Source: Campylobacterales bacterium (GTDB taxonomy: Bacteria > Campylobacterota > Campylobacteria > Campylobacterales > QNZT01). Taken from it: 41,906 nucleotides of DNA. Location of the stretch: positions 1 to 41,906 of the forward strand of contig JAJRSK010000025.1 of NCBI GenBank assembly GCA_024278835.1, read 5' to 3'. The notes under the pieces were generated by a model that was given only the letters and a program-made list of their open reading frames with translations, made no database searches and was not told the origin of the DNA. Position numbers and translations under genes: made by a program. Below are positions 24,902 to 32,663 of the stretch, piece after piece (position 1 is the first letter of the stretch; the number at the start of each line of letters is the position of its first letter).

Positions 24902-26827
24902 TTACCACATAACAGGATTGTTGTGCATGGATGCTCCATGAAGACTTGGTGCTGTGCCACGCGTTGTTATCTGATTTATATAGTCCAATGCTCGCGATAA
25001 ATCACCAACTTGTTTTGGCTCTGCTATATGTACTGTGTTAGTCCTAAATTTGGTAAGCTTACGATTTTTAGGATTAAAACCTAGATATCTAAAATTTACC
25101 ATACTCATTCCTGTTGCTGCTCCAAGGGCGAAACCATTTGATTTAAAACTTCTTATCCTTGAAATATCTTGATTATTGGTAGGAACAATACCATCTCCTA
25201 TAAGACGAAGAGCACTATCATTTGGAGCTAACCATGCTCCCAATATAGAAGATTCTGCAGCAAGTGAAAAGTTTTCTCCTATCGTTGAAGCTAGTACACT
25301 TGGAATAGAAGGAAAAGGATTAAATGCTATATCACCTATATTCAGTAAATCCCCAAGCTTTACATCCGAATAAACCAAGTTATGATAAAATCGTTTTCCT
25401 CGTTGCATCGCTTGAATCCTTTCAGCCGTATATATCTCATTGAAGGCAGAAGAGTATTTCACGAGGAATCTCACACTAGGCACAATTACATCCAACCCCT
25501 CATCCTTATGAGGCTGATCTTTTATAAAAGTTCTTGCAAGCCAGTCCTGTTTACAAGTAGCAGTATTTGATAATTGGTGATTTGATATGCAATTTTTTTT
25601 CAAATAAGGATGAATTTTTCCTAGAGGCGACCCTAAAAATGGTGTCCCTGTTGTTAGTAATGCTTTAACACTACTTTTGTAAGGATAGTCCCCTCCAAGA
25701 TAAGCACTTGCAGCTAGCCCTCCTCGACTATGCCCTACCAAAGTGATTGCAACATCAGAGCCTAATCTAGCACGCACTTTTGAAACAGCATCAGAAACCT
25801 CTCGACCAAGAGTATCAAAAGTAGAATAATCACCTCTACAACCTTGATTCCTTAGACATGGAGCATCTAGTAAGTCTTTCAACCCTGAATTTCTATCATA
25901 CTTACCAAAATCTAGTGTGTAACAGTACTCTTCTCTTCCTTTTATCTTCAAGTCATACCTCAAAGACCCACTAAGAGGTATAGAAACACATCTTCTATCA
26001 TACTTTTTAATGTTCAATTCTTTCCATGTATCGGATGAACTTGCCAACCCATGCAATAAAATCGTTGCTGTTTTTATAGGTGCTTTCTTAAGACTCAGTT
26101 TATAACTCCCTGCCCTATAACCATGCACAGAAATATATATCTTCTCACTGCTAGAGTTTACTTTTATCTTACACATCTCATCTCTTGTTCCTCCATGATA
26201 AGGTCTACAGTCATAGGATCTAAGTGTTGGTTGACTATCCTTTTTTACATACAAATCTACATCTGCGCTCAAGTTTTTTATCTGCGCTATAAGTTTTTGT
26301 CCTGCTTGATGATTTTTTACGACATAGTGCCTCCAAGTCTTTGAACGAACTTGTCCTGACAACTCAGCTGAAACAGAGATATCCGTAAGTTCATTATAAT
26401 ATGCTTGAAGACGATAGTTCCCTGCACGATAACCAAAAACACCAATCGTTACAGTTTTTCCTTTTGCGTAGTCTATAGTACACACTTCACTTCTTGTTCC
26501 TCCATAGTATGGTCTACAGTTATAGTATCTCTTCTTTTTCCCAACCATACCATTTTTCCTCACATATAAGTCTACATCATCAGACAAGTTGTCTATAACG
26601 ATATCAACTTTTCCACTTCTTTGTCCTTGTAGTTTATATTTTTTAAACGCGCCCTTTGTAACACTCGAAGAGATACTTTGTCCATCAACATGCAGTTTTG
26701 GTAAAAGATCTTCTGGTTTGGGTTTTGGTTTATCTGGTTTAGTTTGCTCACAATTTGCATTAGGAGTAGTGCTAAAGCTTAGACTAAAATGATTATGTTT
26801 AGAATACTGATTACCTTTAACAATCAT
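24902..26827 (-). CDS. PPC-domain lipase-like alpha/beta hydrolase, main part (after in-frame TAG)
   Basis: The 641-codon frame has a Cys/Pro/Lys-rich linker (to about 45). Two similar pre-peptidase C-terminal (PPC) beta domains follow at about 46-145 and 150-250, each with DVDLYVxK, a CRPYxGGTR loop and GYRAGxY. An alpha/beta hydrolase comes next, with oxyanion HG at 259-260 (ILLHGLASS) and nucleophile GHSRGG at 365-370 (Ser367). A late His (NTVHIAE) may complete the triad. It has no signal peptide and its ATG has no Shine-Dalgarno. The 99-codon secretory part lies upstream in the same frame behind a TAG. The intact protein would be secreted and bind or cleave an ester substrate, likely lipid. 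Confidence 0.8.
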   Translation of the reverse strand: MIVKGNQYSKHNHFSLSFSTTPNANCEQTKPDKPKPKPEDLLPKLHVDGQSISSSVTKGAFKKYKLQGQRSGKVDIVIDNLSDDVDLYVRKNGMVGKKKRYYNCRPYYGGTRSEVCTIDYAKGKTVTIGVFGYRAGNYRLQAYYNELTDISVSAELSGQVRSKTWRHYVVKNHQAGQKLIAQIKNLSADVDLYVKKDSQPTLRSYDCRPYHGGTRDEMCKIKVNSSSEKIYISVHGYRAGSYKLSLKKAPIKTATILLHGLASSSDTWKELNIKKYDRRCVSIPLSGSLRYDLKIKGREEYCYTLDFGKYDRNSGLKDLLDAPCLRNQGCRGDYSTFDTLGREVSDAVSKVRARLGSDVAITLVGHSRGGLAASAYLGGDYPYKSSVKALLTTGTPFLGSPLGKIHPYLKKNCISNHQLSNTATCKQDWLARTFIKDQPHKDEGLDVIVPSVRFLVKYSSAFNEIYTAERIQAMQRGKRFYHNLVYSDVKLGDLLNIGDIAFNPFPSIPSVLASTIGENFSLAAESSILGAWLAPNDSALRLIGDGIVPTNNQDISRIRSFKSNGFALGAATGMSMVNFRYLGFNPKNRKLTKFRTNTVHIAEPKQVGDLSRALDYINQITTRGTAPSLHGASMHNNPVMW

Positions 26828-26842
26828 AAAAATTTGACTCTG

Positions 26843-27142
26843 CTACGTACAAGATCCATAATAATCAGATGAACTATTATTTGCTAAAACACGAAAACCT
26901 CCTCCATTAATACTGATAGTGCCAGGAGGTAGATAATGAAGCTTGGTTTCTTCATTACCGCTACGGACAGTCGTTTGATACCTCAATGTCGTCTTATATC
27001 CAGCTGGAACATTGTAGTAGAGTTTTTTCTCGTCTATACCTTGAACATACCCATTATAAGCCGTACCATAAATAGCCCTATATCCATCCATAGCATTTGC
27101 ACCACAGAGACTGATAAAAAACAGACTGATAAAAAATTTCAT
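26843..27142 (-). CDS. N-terminal secretory part of the lipase-like gene (ends at an in-frame TAG)
   Basis: Residues 1-17 are a signal peptide (MKFFISLFFISLCGANA). Residues 18-99 are beta-rich and end SSSDYYGSCT before a TAG at 26843-26845. The same frame continues QSQIFMIVKG and then HFSLSFS, which lines up with the end of the two PPC domains (C-T/K-I ... V-x-G ... Y-x-L). The stop therefore appears to cut a third, N-terminal PPC-like domain in two. AGGAG lies about seven bases before the ATG, and ATAATA on the plus strand (27174-27179) gives a possible -10 for this strand. Alone it would export only a half domain. Confidence 0.7.
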   Translation of the reverse strand: MKFFISLFFISLCGANAMDGYRAIYGTAYNGYVQGIDEKKLYYNVPAGYKTTLRYQTTVRSGNEETKLHYLPPGTISINGGGFRVLANNSSSDYYGSCT

Positions 27143-27283
27143 ATATTTTCTCCTATTTTTTTATTAAGGAGCATAATAACTCTCTCTCTTAAGAAAAACT
27201 TAAAATGTTTAAATAATTAATATATTTGACTTTTTGAATGTTTTGAAAGAAAGATAAACACTTTTTCGATAAGATAAAAAAAT

Positions 27284-27328
27284 TAAAGGTGCTATCATGA
27301 TAGACAAAGAATCCTACTTTATCTCCCT
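27284..27328. repeat. thiL: 45-bp direct repeat, right copy (intact thiL 5' end)
   Basis: This is the right copy of the repeat. It contains TAAAGG as thiL Shine-Dalgarno and the palindrome TATCATGATA (27293-27302), whose ATG is the thiL start codon. The coding frame continues into a complete thiL, so this is the functional copy. Confidence 0.9.
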
Positions 27329-28121
27329 TTTTCCAGACACACACATCGGGGATGATGGTGCTGTTGTCGGGGAGAGTGTTTACTCCAAAGACCTCTTTTG
27401 TGAAGGTATCCATTTTAAACGCGCATGGATGAGTTTGGAGCAAATTGCTTACAAAAGTATGCTGGTCAATATCTCTGATGCCATCGCGATGAACGCCACC
27501 CCTCGTTACGCCCTTATCGGCATCAAAATCCCCTCTAGCTTTAACAAGCCCCAACTAAAAGAGCTCTCACAAGGCTTTTTAAAAGCCTCCAAAGAGTTTA
27601 ACTTCCGTATCATCGGTGGGGATACCGTAGCAGGCGATACACTCGATATCTCCATCACCCTTATCTCTCATAGTGAAAATCCACTACGTCGCACAGGGCT
27701 AGAGGTAGGAGATATCGTAGGCTTTACGGGAGAGTTAGGTAGTGTGAACAAAGATTTGGATTTGCTTTTTCAAGGCAGAAAAATTTTGCCTGATTCAAAG
27801 TTCATCACACCACAACTTAAATCAGATTTTCTCTATAAAGCGGCTCCCTTTTTAGTCGCAGGTATGGATATCTCCGATGGTTTGAGCAAAGATTTATCGC
27901 GTCTCTCTGTGCTTAATCATAAAGGATTTGCGTTTTTTCGTAACTTGGATGAAACTATTTTGTGCTCTGGAGAAGAGTATGAGATACTTTTTGTCTGTAA
28001 AGAAAAAGATTGTGATACAATTAGAGATATAGCAAAACAGACAAACACGCCTATCACCTTTTTTGCGAAAGTCACAGAGGGCTTGTATGAGAGTGTCTGC
28101 AAGGAGAACCATTTTGAATAG
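27297..28121 (+). CDS. thiL: Thiamine-monophosphate kinase
   Basis: ThiL phosphorylates thiamine monophosphate to the active diphosphate. The 274-residue protein is short for the family but has the AIR-synthase-like layout: GDDGAVVG near residue 18, SKDLFCEGIHF, MLVNISDAIAMNA with the metal-binding Asp, IIGGDTVAGDTLDIS, and GMDISDGLSKDLSRL. The start codon lies within the palindrome and the 45-bp repeat. The upstream region is now the A/T-rich end of the inserted cassette, so its original promoter may have been separated from it. truD overlaps its 3' end by eight bases. Confidence 0.92.
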   Translation: MIDKESYFISLFPDTHIGDDGAVVGESVYSKDLFCEGIHFKRAWMSLEQIAYKSMLVNISDAIAMNATPRYALIGIKIPSSFNKPQLKELSQGFLKASKEFNFRIIGGDTVAGDTLDISITLISHSENPLRRTGLEVGDIVGFTGELGSVNKDLDLLFQGRKILPDSKFITPQLKSDFLYKAAPFLVAGMDISDGLSKDLSRLSVLNHKGFAFFRNLDETILCSGEEYEILFVCKEKDCDTIRDIAKQTNTPITFFAKVTEGLYESVCKENHFE

Positions 28122-29202
28122 ACTGTTTTACCTCAACCACACGCCGATAAATGCCCATTTTGCAAAAAACTCTAAAGATTTTGTGGTGAGTGAAAATCCC
28201 CTTTATGCCTGGAGTGGCGAAGGCGAACACCTCATCTTGCACATCCGAAAAAAAGATATGACCACTTGGCAGATGCTCAAGTATCTTTCTGGTGTAACGG
28301 GTCTGAAAGAGCGTGACTTTGGTTATGCGGGACTCAAAGACAAAGATGGCATGACTATTCAGTTTATCTCTATGCCTAAAAACAAAGAACACACCCTAGA
28401 AAACTTCCATCATGATAAGATAAAAATCATCGACCGTGCCTATCACAAGAATAAACTCAAAATCGGACATTTAAAAGGCAATCACTTTGTTATCCGTCTC
28501 AAAAAAGTCAACCCAACTGATGCCAAAAAACTAAAAGAAGCCGTTAAAACCATCAAAAAAATGGGCTTCCCTAACTACTTTGGTTATCAGAGATTTGGCA
28601 AAGATGGAGACAACTTTGCGTATGCCACACAAGTACTTGAAGGCAAGATAAAAGAGCGTAACAAAAAAGTGAAAAAGTTTCTTATCTCTGCCTATCAAAG
28701 TCATCTTTTTAACCTCTGGCTCTCAAAGAGGGTAGAAATTTCTAAACTTTTTGATGGCTTTGATGAAAAAGAGCTGGATACGTTATTTAACTTTCCACTA
28801 GAAACAGTCAAACAGATAAAAACACAGCCACATTTTTTTAAGATGCTTCCAGGAGAGTTGATGCACCATTACCCTCACGGACGCGTCTTTATCGCTGAAG
28901 ATTTAGCAACAGAAGCGCAAAGATTTTTTGATAGAGATATTACAGTGACAGGATTATTGGCGGGGAAAAAAGCTACACTTTCAACCGGCATCGCTGCAAA
29001 CTTTGAAAAAGACTTCTCTAAAGAAGCGGAACCCTTTGAATCACAGATGAATGGTACACGACGTTTTGCGTGGATTTGGGCGGAGGATTTGGAGATGAAG
29101 TATAAAGAAGATGAGTGGCAGGTGGAACTTAACTTCTCCCTACCCAAAGGTTCGTATGCAACAGTCCTACTAGAAGAACTGTTACACCAAATCACATCGT
29201 AA
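28114..29202 (+). CDS. truD: tRNA pseudouridine(13) synthase TruD
   Basis: TruD isomerises U13 of tRNA-Glu. Motifs include KDFVVSENPLY near the N-terminus, DFGYAGLKDKDGMTIQ with the catalytic Asp, and GFPNYFGYQRFGKDGDN. The C-terminal half includes the TRUD insertion region with KKFLISAYQSHLFNLWLSKR. The chosen start is TTG at 28114 because AAGGAG ends seven bases upstream and the protein start (LNRLFYLNHTPI) fits the family. An ATG 17 codons earlier lies deep inside thiL. The overlap with thiL indicates coupling. It ends one base before the convergent RNase gene. Confidence 0.93.
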   Translation: MNRLFYLNHTPINAHFAKNSKDFVVSENPLYAWSGEGEHLILHIRKKDMTTWQMLKYLSGVTGLKERDFGYAGLKDKDGMTIQFISMPKNKEHTLENFHHDKIKIIDRAYHKNKLKIGHLKGNHFVIRLKKVNPTDAKKLKEAVKTIKKMGFPNYFGYQRFGKDGDNFAYATQVLEGKIKERNKKVKKFLISAYQSHLFNLWLSKRVEISKLFDGFDEKELDTLFNFPLETVKQIKTQPHFFKMLPGELMHHYPHGRVFIAEDLATEAQRFFDRDITVTGLLAGKKATLSTGIAANFEKDFSKEAEPFESQMNGTRRFAWIWAEDLEMKYKEDEWQVELNFSLPKGSYATVLLEELLHQITS

Positions 29203-29203
29203 A

Positions 29204-29911
29204 CTAACGCTTAAATCCTACTGCATCTACTTTACCACTATTGCAACCACCTCTAGCATTTTTTGCTTTTTTGAGGAGTTTCTCTAGAGGCGTTTTTGGA
29301 TCTATCGCACCACTTAAGTTGATTTGTAACTCCGTAATGAGTCCTTTTTTACACATCATCTTCACTTTACGCCCAGTCCCTTTACCATAGGCCTTATCAA
29401 ATGCCATCATGATAGACTTCTTGCTGAGGGTTTTACCAATATTTTTGGCAAACAAATCTCTTACTGCTGAATTGTTAATTTGCCTTACTAAAGCAATAGA
29501 ATCTTCAAAATAATCATCCGCACTTTTACCATAACACGTCCCATGTTTTTTCCACTCATGGTTTTGTAGTCCACTTTTTGCTGCTGGCATAATCTCTAAT
29601 AATTCGTTATAGAGTTTTTTCTCCAGATGGACCTTTCGACTGCCACGACAATCAACTTTATGGCGAGGTTGTGGCCATAGTCCATGCAAGGTAAAACGTG
29701 TGGCTGAAGACGCTGTTGGTTTGACATTGCGGCACTCTCTCTTATTTCGATGTGTTTCACAGAAGGCATTTTGCCAAGAGATGGCGAGGAGATTATCTGT
29801 AGAGACTTTAGCAAAGTTTTTTTGGGCTGATTTATCACCATTTTTACTAAAAGTAAACCCAGAAAAGGTTAAAAGTGCTGCTATCATGATAAGTAATAAT
29901 TTTTTAGTCAT
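29204..29911 (-). CDS. Periplasmic ribonuclease T2 family (RNase I-like)
   Basis: A 235-residue exported RNase. Residues 1-22 are a signal peptide (MTKKLLLIMIAALLTFSGFTFS). The two catalytic segments are FTLHGLWPQ (CAS I) and HEWKKHGTCYG (CAS II), both complete with their His, Trp, Glu and Lys. Cysteines in CETH, ECRN, DCRG, TCYG, MMCK and GGCN can form disulfides. The open frame extends 75 codons upstream across the divergent FIST gene start; AAGGACG before the ATG at 29909-29911 fixes the real start. One palindrome lies in the signal-peptide codons (I-M-I). Likely role: RNA scavenging or stress turnover in the periplasm. Confidence 0.92.
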   Translation of the reverse strand: MTKKLLLIMIAALLTFSGFTFSKNGDKSAQKNFAKVSTDNLLAISWQNAFCETHRNKRECRNVKPTASSATRFTLHGLWPQPRHKVDCRGSRKVHLEKKLYNELLEIMPAAKSGLQNHEWKKHGTCYGKSADDYFEDSIALVRQINNSAVRDLFAKNIGKTLSKKSIMMAFDKAYGKGTGRKVKMMCKKGLITELQINLSGAIDPKTPLEKLLKKAKNARGGCNSGKVDAVGFKR

Positions 29912-29928
29912 ATTTTCGTCCTTTATGT

Positions 29929-29934
29929 TATAAT
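29929..29934 (+). promoter_or_regulatory. -10 box of the FIST signalling operon
   Basis: TATAAT lies 29 bases before the FIST gene ATG (29964), with AAGGA in between. It sits in the divergent spacer with the RNase T2 gene. Confidence 0.6.
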
Positions 29935-29963
29935 TAACAATCATCTTTGTAAGGATTATTATC

Positions 29964-31076
29964 ATGACAAGTATACTACTTGAAGATAAAAGTATCTCCA
30001 GTTTTGAAAAAGCATTACTTTCATTACAAGAAAGTTCGCAGGCTATCATCATCTTGGCCTGTGATGAAAATGACTTTTCAAAAGAGATACTTGACCCTAT
30101 ACTGCAAAAATCCACCCTTCCTATCATAGGAGGCATCTTCCCCGCAATCGTCTATAAAAATAGACAATATGATGAAGGTACAATCCTCCTAGGGCTAAAT
30201 AACACTTTTACTGTCACCACGATACATAATATCTCCCACGATAGAGATTATGAAGATATTATAGAAAAGAACATGGGGCCATTACATGATGACATCAACA
30301 CTATGTTTCTCTTTTTTGATGGTGTTAGTCAAAATATCGACACCATTATCCAAGCGATATTTAATAACTTTGGACTTAGCATCAACTATGTAGGAGGTTC
30401 TGCCGCGGGTAAGAATTTTTCTAAAAAGCCTATCCTTTTTTCCAATGAAGGATTATTAGAAGATGTTGCTATATTTGCTACCTCAACGGCAGAGAGTACT
30501 ATCGGGGTGAAGCATGGTTGGGAATCTATAGAGACTATCACACACCAAGTGACAAAATCAGAGGGCAATGTCATCTATGAAATAGACTATCAATCAGCAT
30601 TTAAAGTTTATAAAGAGATTGTTAAAAAACACCTCAAAAAAAGATTACATGAAATAAATTTTTTTCAAGCAGCCAAATCTTACCCACTAGGTATCACCAG
30701 GCTCACAGGAGATAGTATCGTACGTGTTGCCATGGGAGAGGGAGAGGAAGATTCTCTTATTTGTTCGGGAGATATCCCAGAAAATTCTTATATCCAGATT
30801 CTACATGCCGAAGATGCAGAGTTGATAGAAGCTGCCAAAAAAGCTTCAATGCTCAGTCAAAACAAAACATATCACAAAAGTTTTAAACTTTATATCGGGT
30901 GCTTAGCAAGGCTCATCGTGATGGGTAAAAATTTTCATAAGGAAATAGAAGCTATTTATAAAGACGGTGAATTGATGGTGGGTGCACTCTCAGTTGGCGA
31001 GATAGCCAATAACAAAGATCACTACTTAGAACTATATAACGCGACAGCTGTAGTAGCAAAGATAGCCGATGCTTAA
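29964..31076 (+). CDS. FIST-domain sensory protein
   Basis: A 370-residue soluble protein with an N-terminal FIST domain (about 20-190). This part contains PIIGGIFPAIVYKN, TMFLFFDGVSQN and NYVGGSAAGKNFS. A FIST_C domain (about 215-355) follows, with YPLGIT and GALSVGEIAN near the end. FIST domains sense small ligands and are found upstream of kinases and c-di-GMP enzymes. It is the first gene of an operon with a histidine kinase, whose ATG overlaps its stop by eight bases, and a REC-GGDEF-EAL protein. It probably feeds ligand information to that kinase. The ligand is unknown. Confidence 0.85.
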   Translation: MTSILLEDKSISSFEKALLSLQESSQAIIILACDENDFSKEILDPILQKSTLPIIGGIFPAIVYKNRQYDEGTILLGLNNTFTVTTIHNISHDRDYEDIIEKNMGPLHDDINTMFLFFDGVSQNIDTIIQAIFNNFGLSINYVGGSAAGKNFSKKPILFSNEGLLEDVAIFATSTAESTIGVKHGWESIETITHQVTKSEGNVIYEIDYQSAFKVYKEIVKKHLKKRLHEINFFQAAKSYPLGITRLTGDSIVRVAMGEGEEDSLICSGDIPENSYIQILHAEDAELIEAAKKASMLSQNKTYHKSFKLYIGCLARLIVMGKNFHKEIEAIYKDGELMVGALSVGEIANNKDHYLELYNATAVVAKIADA

Positions 31077-31296
31077 CAGTATCCAACTCCAAACCACTCT
31101 TTACGAAATCTCCATGCATATAGGAACCAGTACCGATTCAAAGACTTTAGCCAAAGATGCTATCTCTAGTTATATACGTCAGCTTAACTGTTCAGGTGCT
31201 ATTCTTTGCAAAAAAGAAGATTTCTCACCGGAGCATAAAAATTACTATATGGTGCCTAAAAATCTCTTTTCCAAGAAAAAACAAAAACTTTTTTAG
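31069..31296 (+). pseudogene. Histidine kinase, N-terminal fragment before a frameshift
   Basis: The 75-codon frame begins a GAF-like region (QLQTTLYEISMHIGTSTDSKTLAKDAISSY) and ends at TAG (31294-31296). From about 31260 another frame is open and continues, without stop, through PLEGFGFLILLRNT into the kinase body. The two reading frames overlap in a stretch with T4 and A6 runs (31267-31281). A one-base deletion there, or a sequencing error, would explain the break. The ATG overlaps the FIST stop, as expected for the native kinase start. The undisrupted gene would be 31069-32588. Confidence 0.75.
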
Positions 31297-31454
31297 AAAC
31301 TTTTTGTAAAACGACTAATGACGATTCAAGGCTACAACAATATCAACTCAAAGAAGATCACCATATTTATTATCATATCTTCCCTCTTGAAGGATTTGGG
31401 TTTCTCATCCTCCTGCGCAATACACAACCTTTTACCTCTACCGTAGCCAAAGCC

Positions 31455-32588
31455 TTGCAACCTGTATGTAAAAAGTTTGCCAATGCACTGACTACCAGTA
31501 TACAAGCAGAAAGAAATAGAGAAAACTTCATTAACTTTAAAACACTTATCGACACCATGAGTGAAGGATTGGCATTATTTGATGAGAGTCTCAGCTGTAT
31601 TGAAATCAATAAATCTGCTTTGGAAAAATTTGGTTATACATATGAAGAGGGGTTGGGCAAACATATATTTACTGTGATTGCTCAAAAAGACCATAACAAA
31701 TTACTCACTTTAAATCAAGAAGAACACGCCAAGTCTGAATGGACACTCAGCAGAAAAGATGGTTCTACGTTCCCTGCTTTTGTTTCAGGGTCCAACATAA
31801 CTTACAGGGGAAAATTGGCTCGTATCGTCACTTTTATAGATCTCACAGATATCAAAGAGAAAGAGAAACAACTCTACGACCAATCTCGCCTAGCACAGAT
31901 GGGAGAGATGATCTCTATGATTGCCCACCAATGGCGTCAACCTTTGGGAGCGATATCTGCCTCTGTTATCGGTATCAAAACAAAAATTCAGATGCAAAAA
32001 TTTGATTTGACTTCATCAGAAGGAAGAGTGGAACAAGAGCAGTATCTCATGAAAAAACTAGATAAAATGGGTACCTATGTCGAACATCTCAGTACCACTA
32101 TCGAAGATTTTAGAAACTTTTTTAAACCCAACAAAGAAAAAACAACTGTAAATTTAGAAGAGGTTATCACCAAAGCTTTAAATATCGTACATCCAGGGAT
32201 TCTTGACAATCACATAAAGATAGAAAAAAATATTCACTTCGAAAATGATATAGAAACCTACAGCAATGAGATTTTACAAGCACTTTTAAATATCCTCAAA
32301 AATGCTATCGATCATTTTGAAACAACAAATATAGAATCTCCCTATATCAACATAAAAGGCTATGAAGAAAAACGTAACTTTATCATCCGGATATGCGACA
32401 ATGGCGGTGGTATCCCTGAAAAAATCATAGATAAGATTTTTGACCCCTACTTTTCTACAAAAGATGATAAAAATGGGACAGGATTAGGACTCTATATGAC
32501 AAAGACCATGATAGAAGATCACTGTAATGGTAGACTTGAAGTCAGTAATTTCAATGGAGGAGCCGCCTTTAAAATAACATTGGTTTAA
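31455..32588 (+). CDS. PAS histidine kinase body (after frameshift)
   Basis: The frame is really open from about 31260; 31455 is the first ATG and has no good Shine-Dalgarno. The 377 residues contain a PAS domain (about 25-140: LFDESLSCIEINKSALEKFGY), a HisKA region (MGEMISMIAHQWRQPLGAISA; phospho-acceptor His in AHQWRQ) and an HATPase domain (N-box NILKNAID, G1 DNGGGIPEKI, G2 GTGLGLYMTK). It is the central member of the FIST-HK-REC/GGDEF/EAL operon and likely phosphorylates the receiver of the next gene. All catalytic motifs are intact. The lost link is to the N-terminal GAF-like part. Confidence 0.85.
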   Translation: MQPVCKKFANALTTSIQAERNRENFINFKTLIDTMSEGLALFDESLSCIEINKSALEKFGYTYEEGLGKHIFTVIAQKDHNKLLTLNQEEHAKSEWTLSRKDGSTFPAFVSGSNITYRGKLARIVTFIDLTDIKEKEKQLYDQSRLAQMGEMISMIAHQWRQPLGAISASVIGIKTKIQMQKFDLTSSEGRVEQEQYLMKKLDKMGTYVEHLSTTIEDFRNFFKPNKEKTTVNLEEVITKALNIVHPGILDNHIKIEKNIHFENDIETYSNEILQALLNILKNAIDHFETTNIESPYINIKGYEEKRNFIIRICDNGGGIPEKIIDKIFDPYFSTKDDKNGTGLGLYMTKTMIEDHCNGRLEVSNFNGGAAFKITLV

Positions 32589-32663
32589 GGGCACCTCTTA
32601 ACTCTTTTTTAAAAATGTCGATATTGCTTCATAGATATAAAGTGACACTGAATTAATAATGGG

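Larger units (their letters stand above)
23801..27283. other. Inserted accessory cassette: exported lipase-like protein and anchored partner
   Basis: This 3.5-kb block sits between a complete VKOR gene and thiL. It is bounded by two copies of the thiL 5' end. All its genes are on the minus strand, opposite to the flanking genes. It contains no exact TATCATGATA copy. No transposase, integrase or terminal inverted repeat was found. Acquisition by recombination is inferred from the duplication. The mechanism is not known. Confidence 0.65.

Noticed and set aside
19112-26845. Stop-codon reassignment in this genome
   Set aside because: Both TAA and TAG end many other genes in the window normally, so a global recoding does not fit. 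Site-specific read-through is not excluded.
23756-27328. The cassette as an insertion sequence or integron
   Set aside because: No transposase, integrase or terminal inverted repeat was seen, and the 45-bp duplication matches host gene coding sequence.
29912-30136. Long N-terminal extension of the RNase T2 gene
   Set aside because: The extra 75 codons run across the divergent FIST gene start, while a signal peptide and Shine-Dalgarno mark the shorter start.
31267-31296. Programmed -1 ribosomal frameshift in the histidine kinase
   Set aside because: The A6 run lies in a phase where the P-site codon would have to re-pair with GAA. A one-base deletion is simpler.
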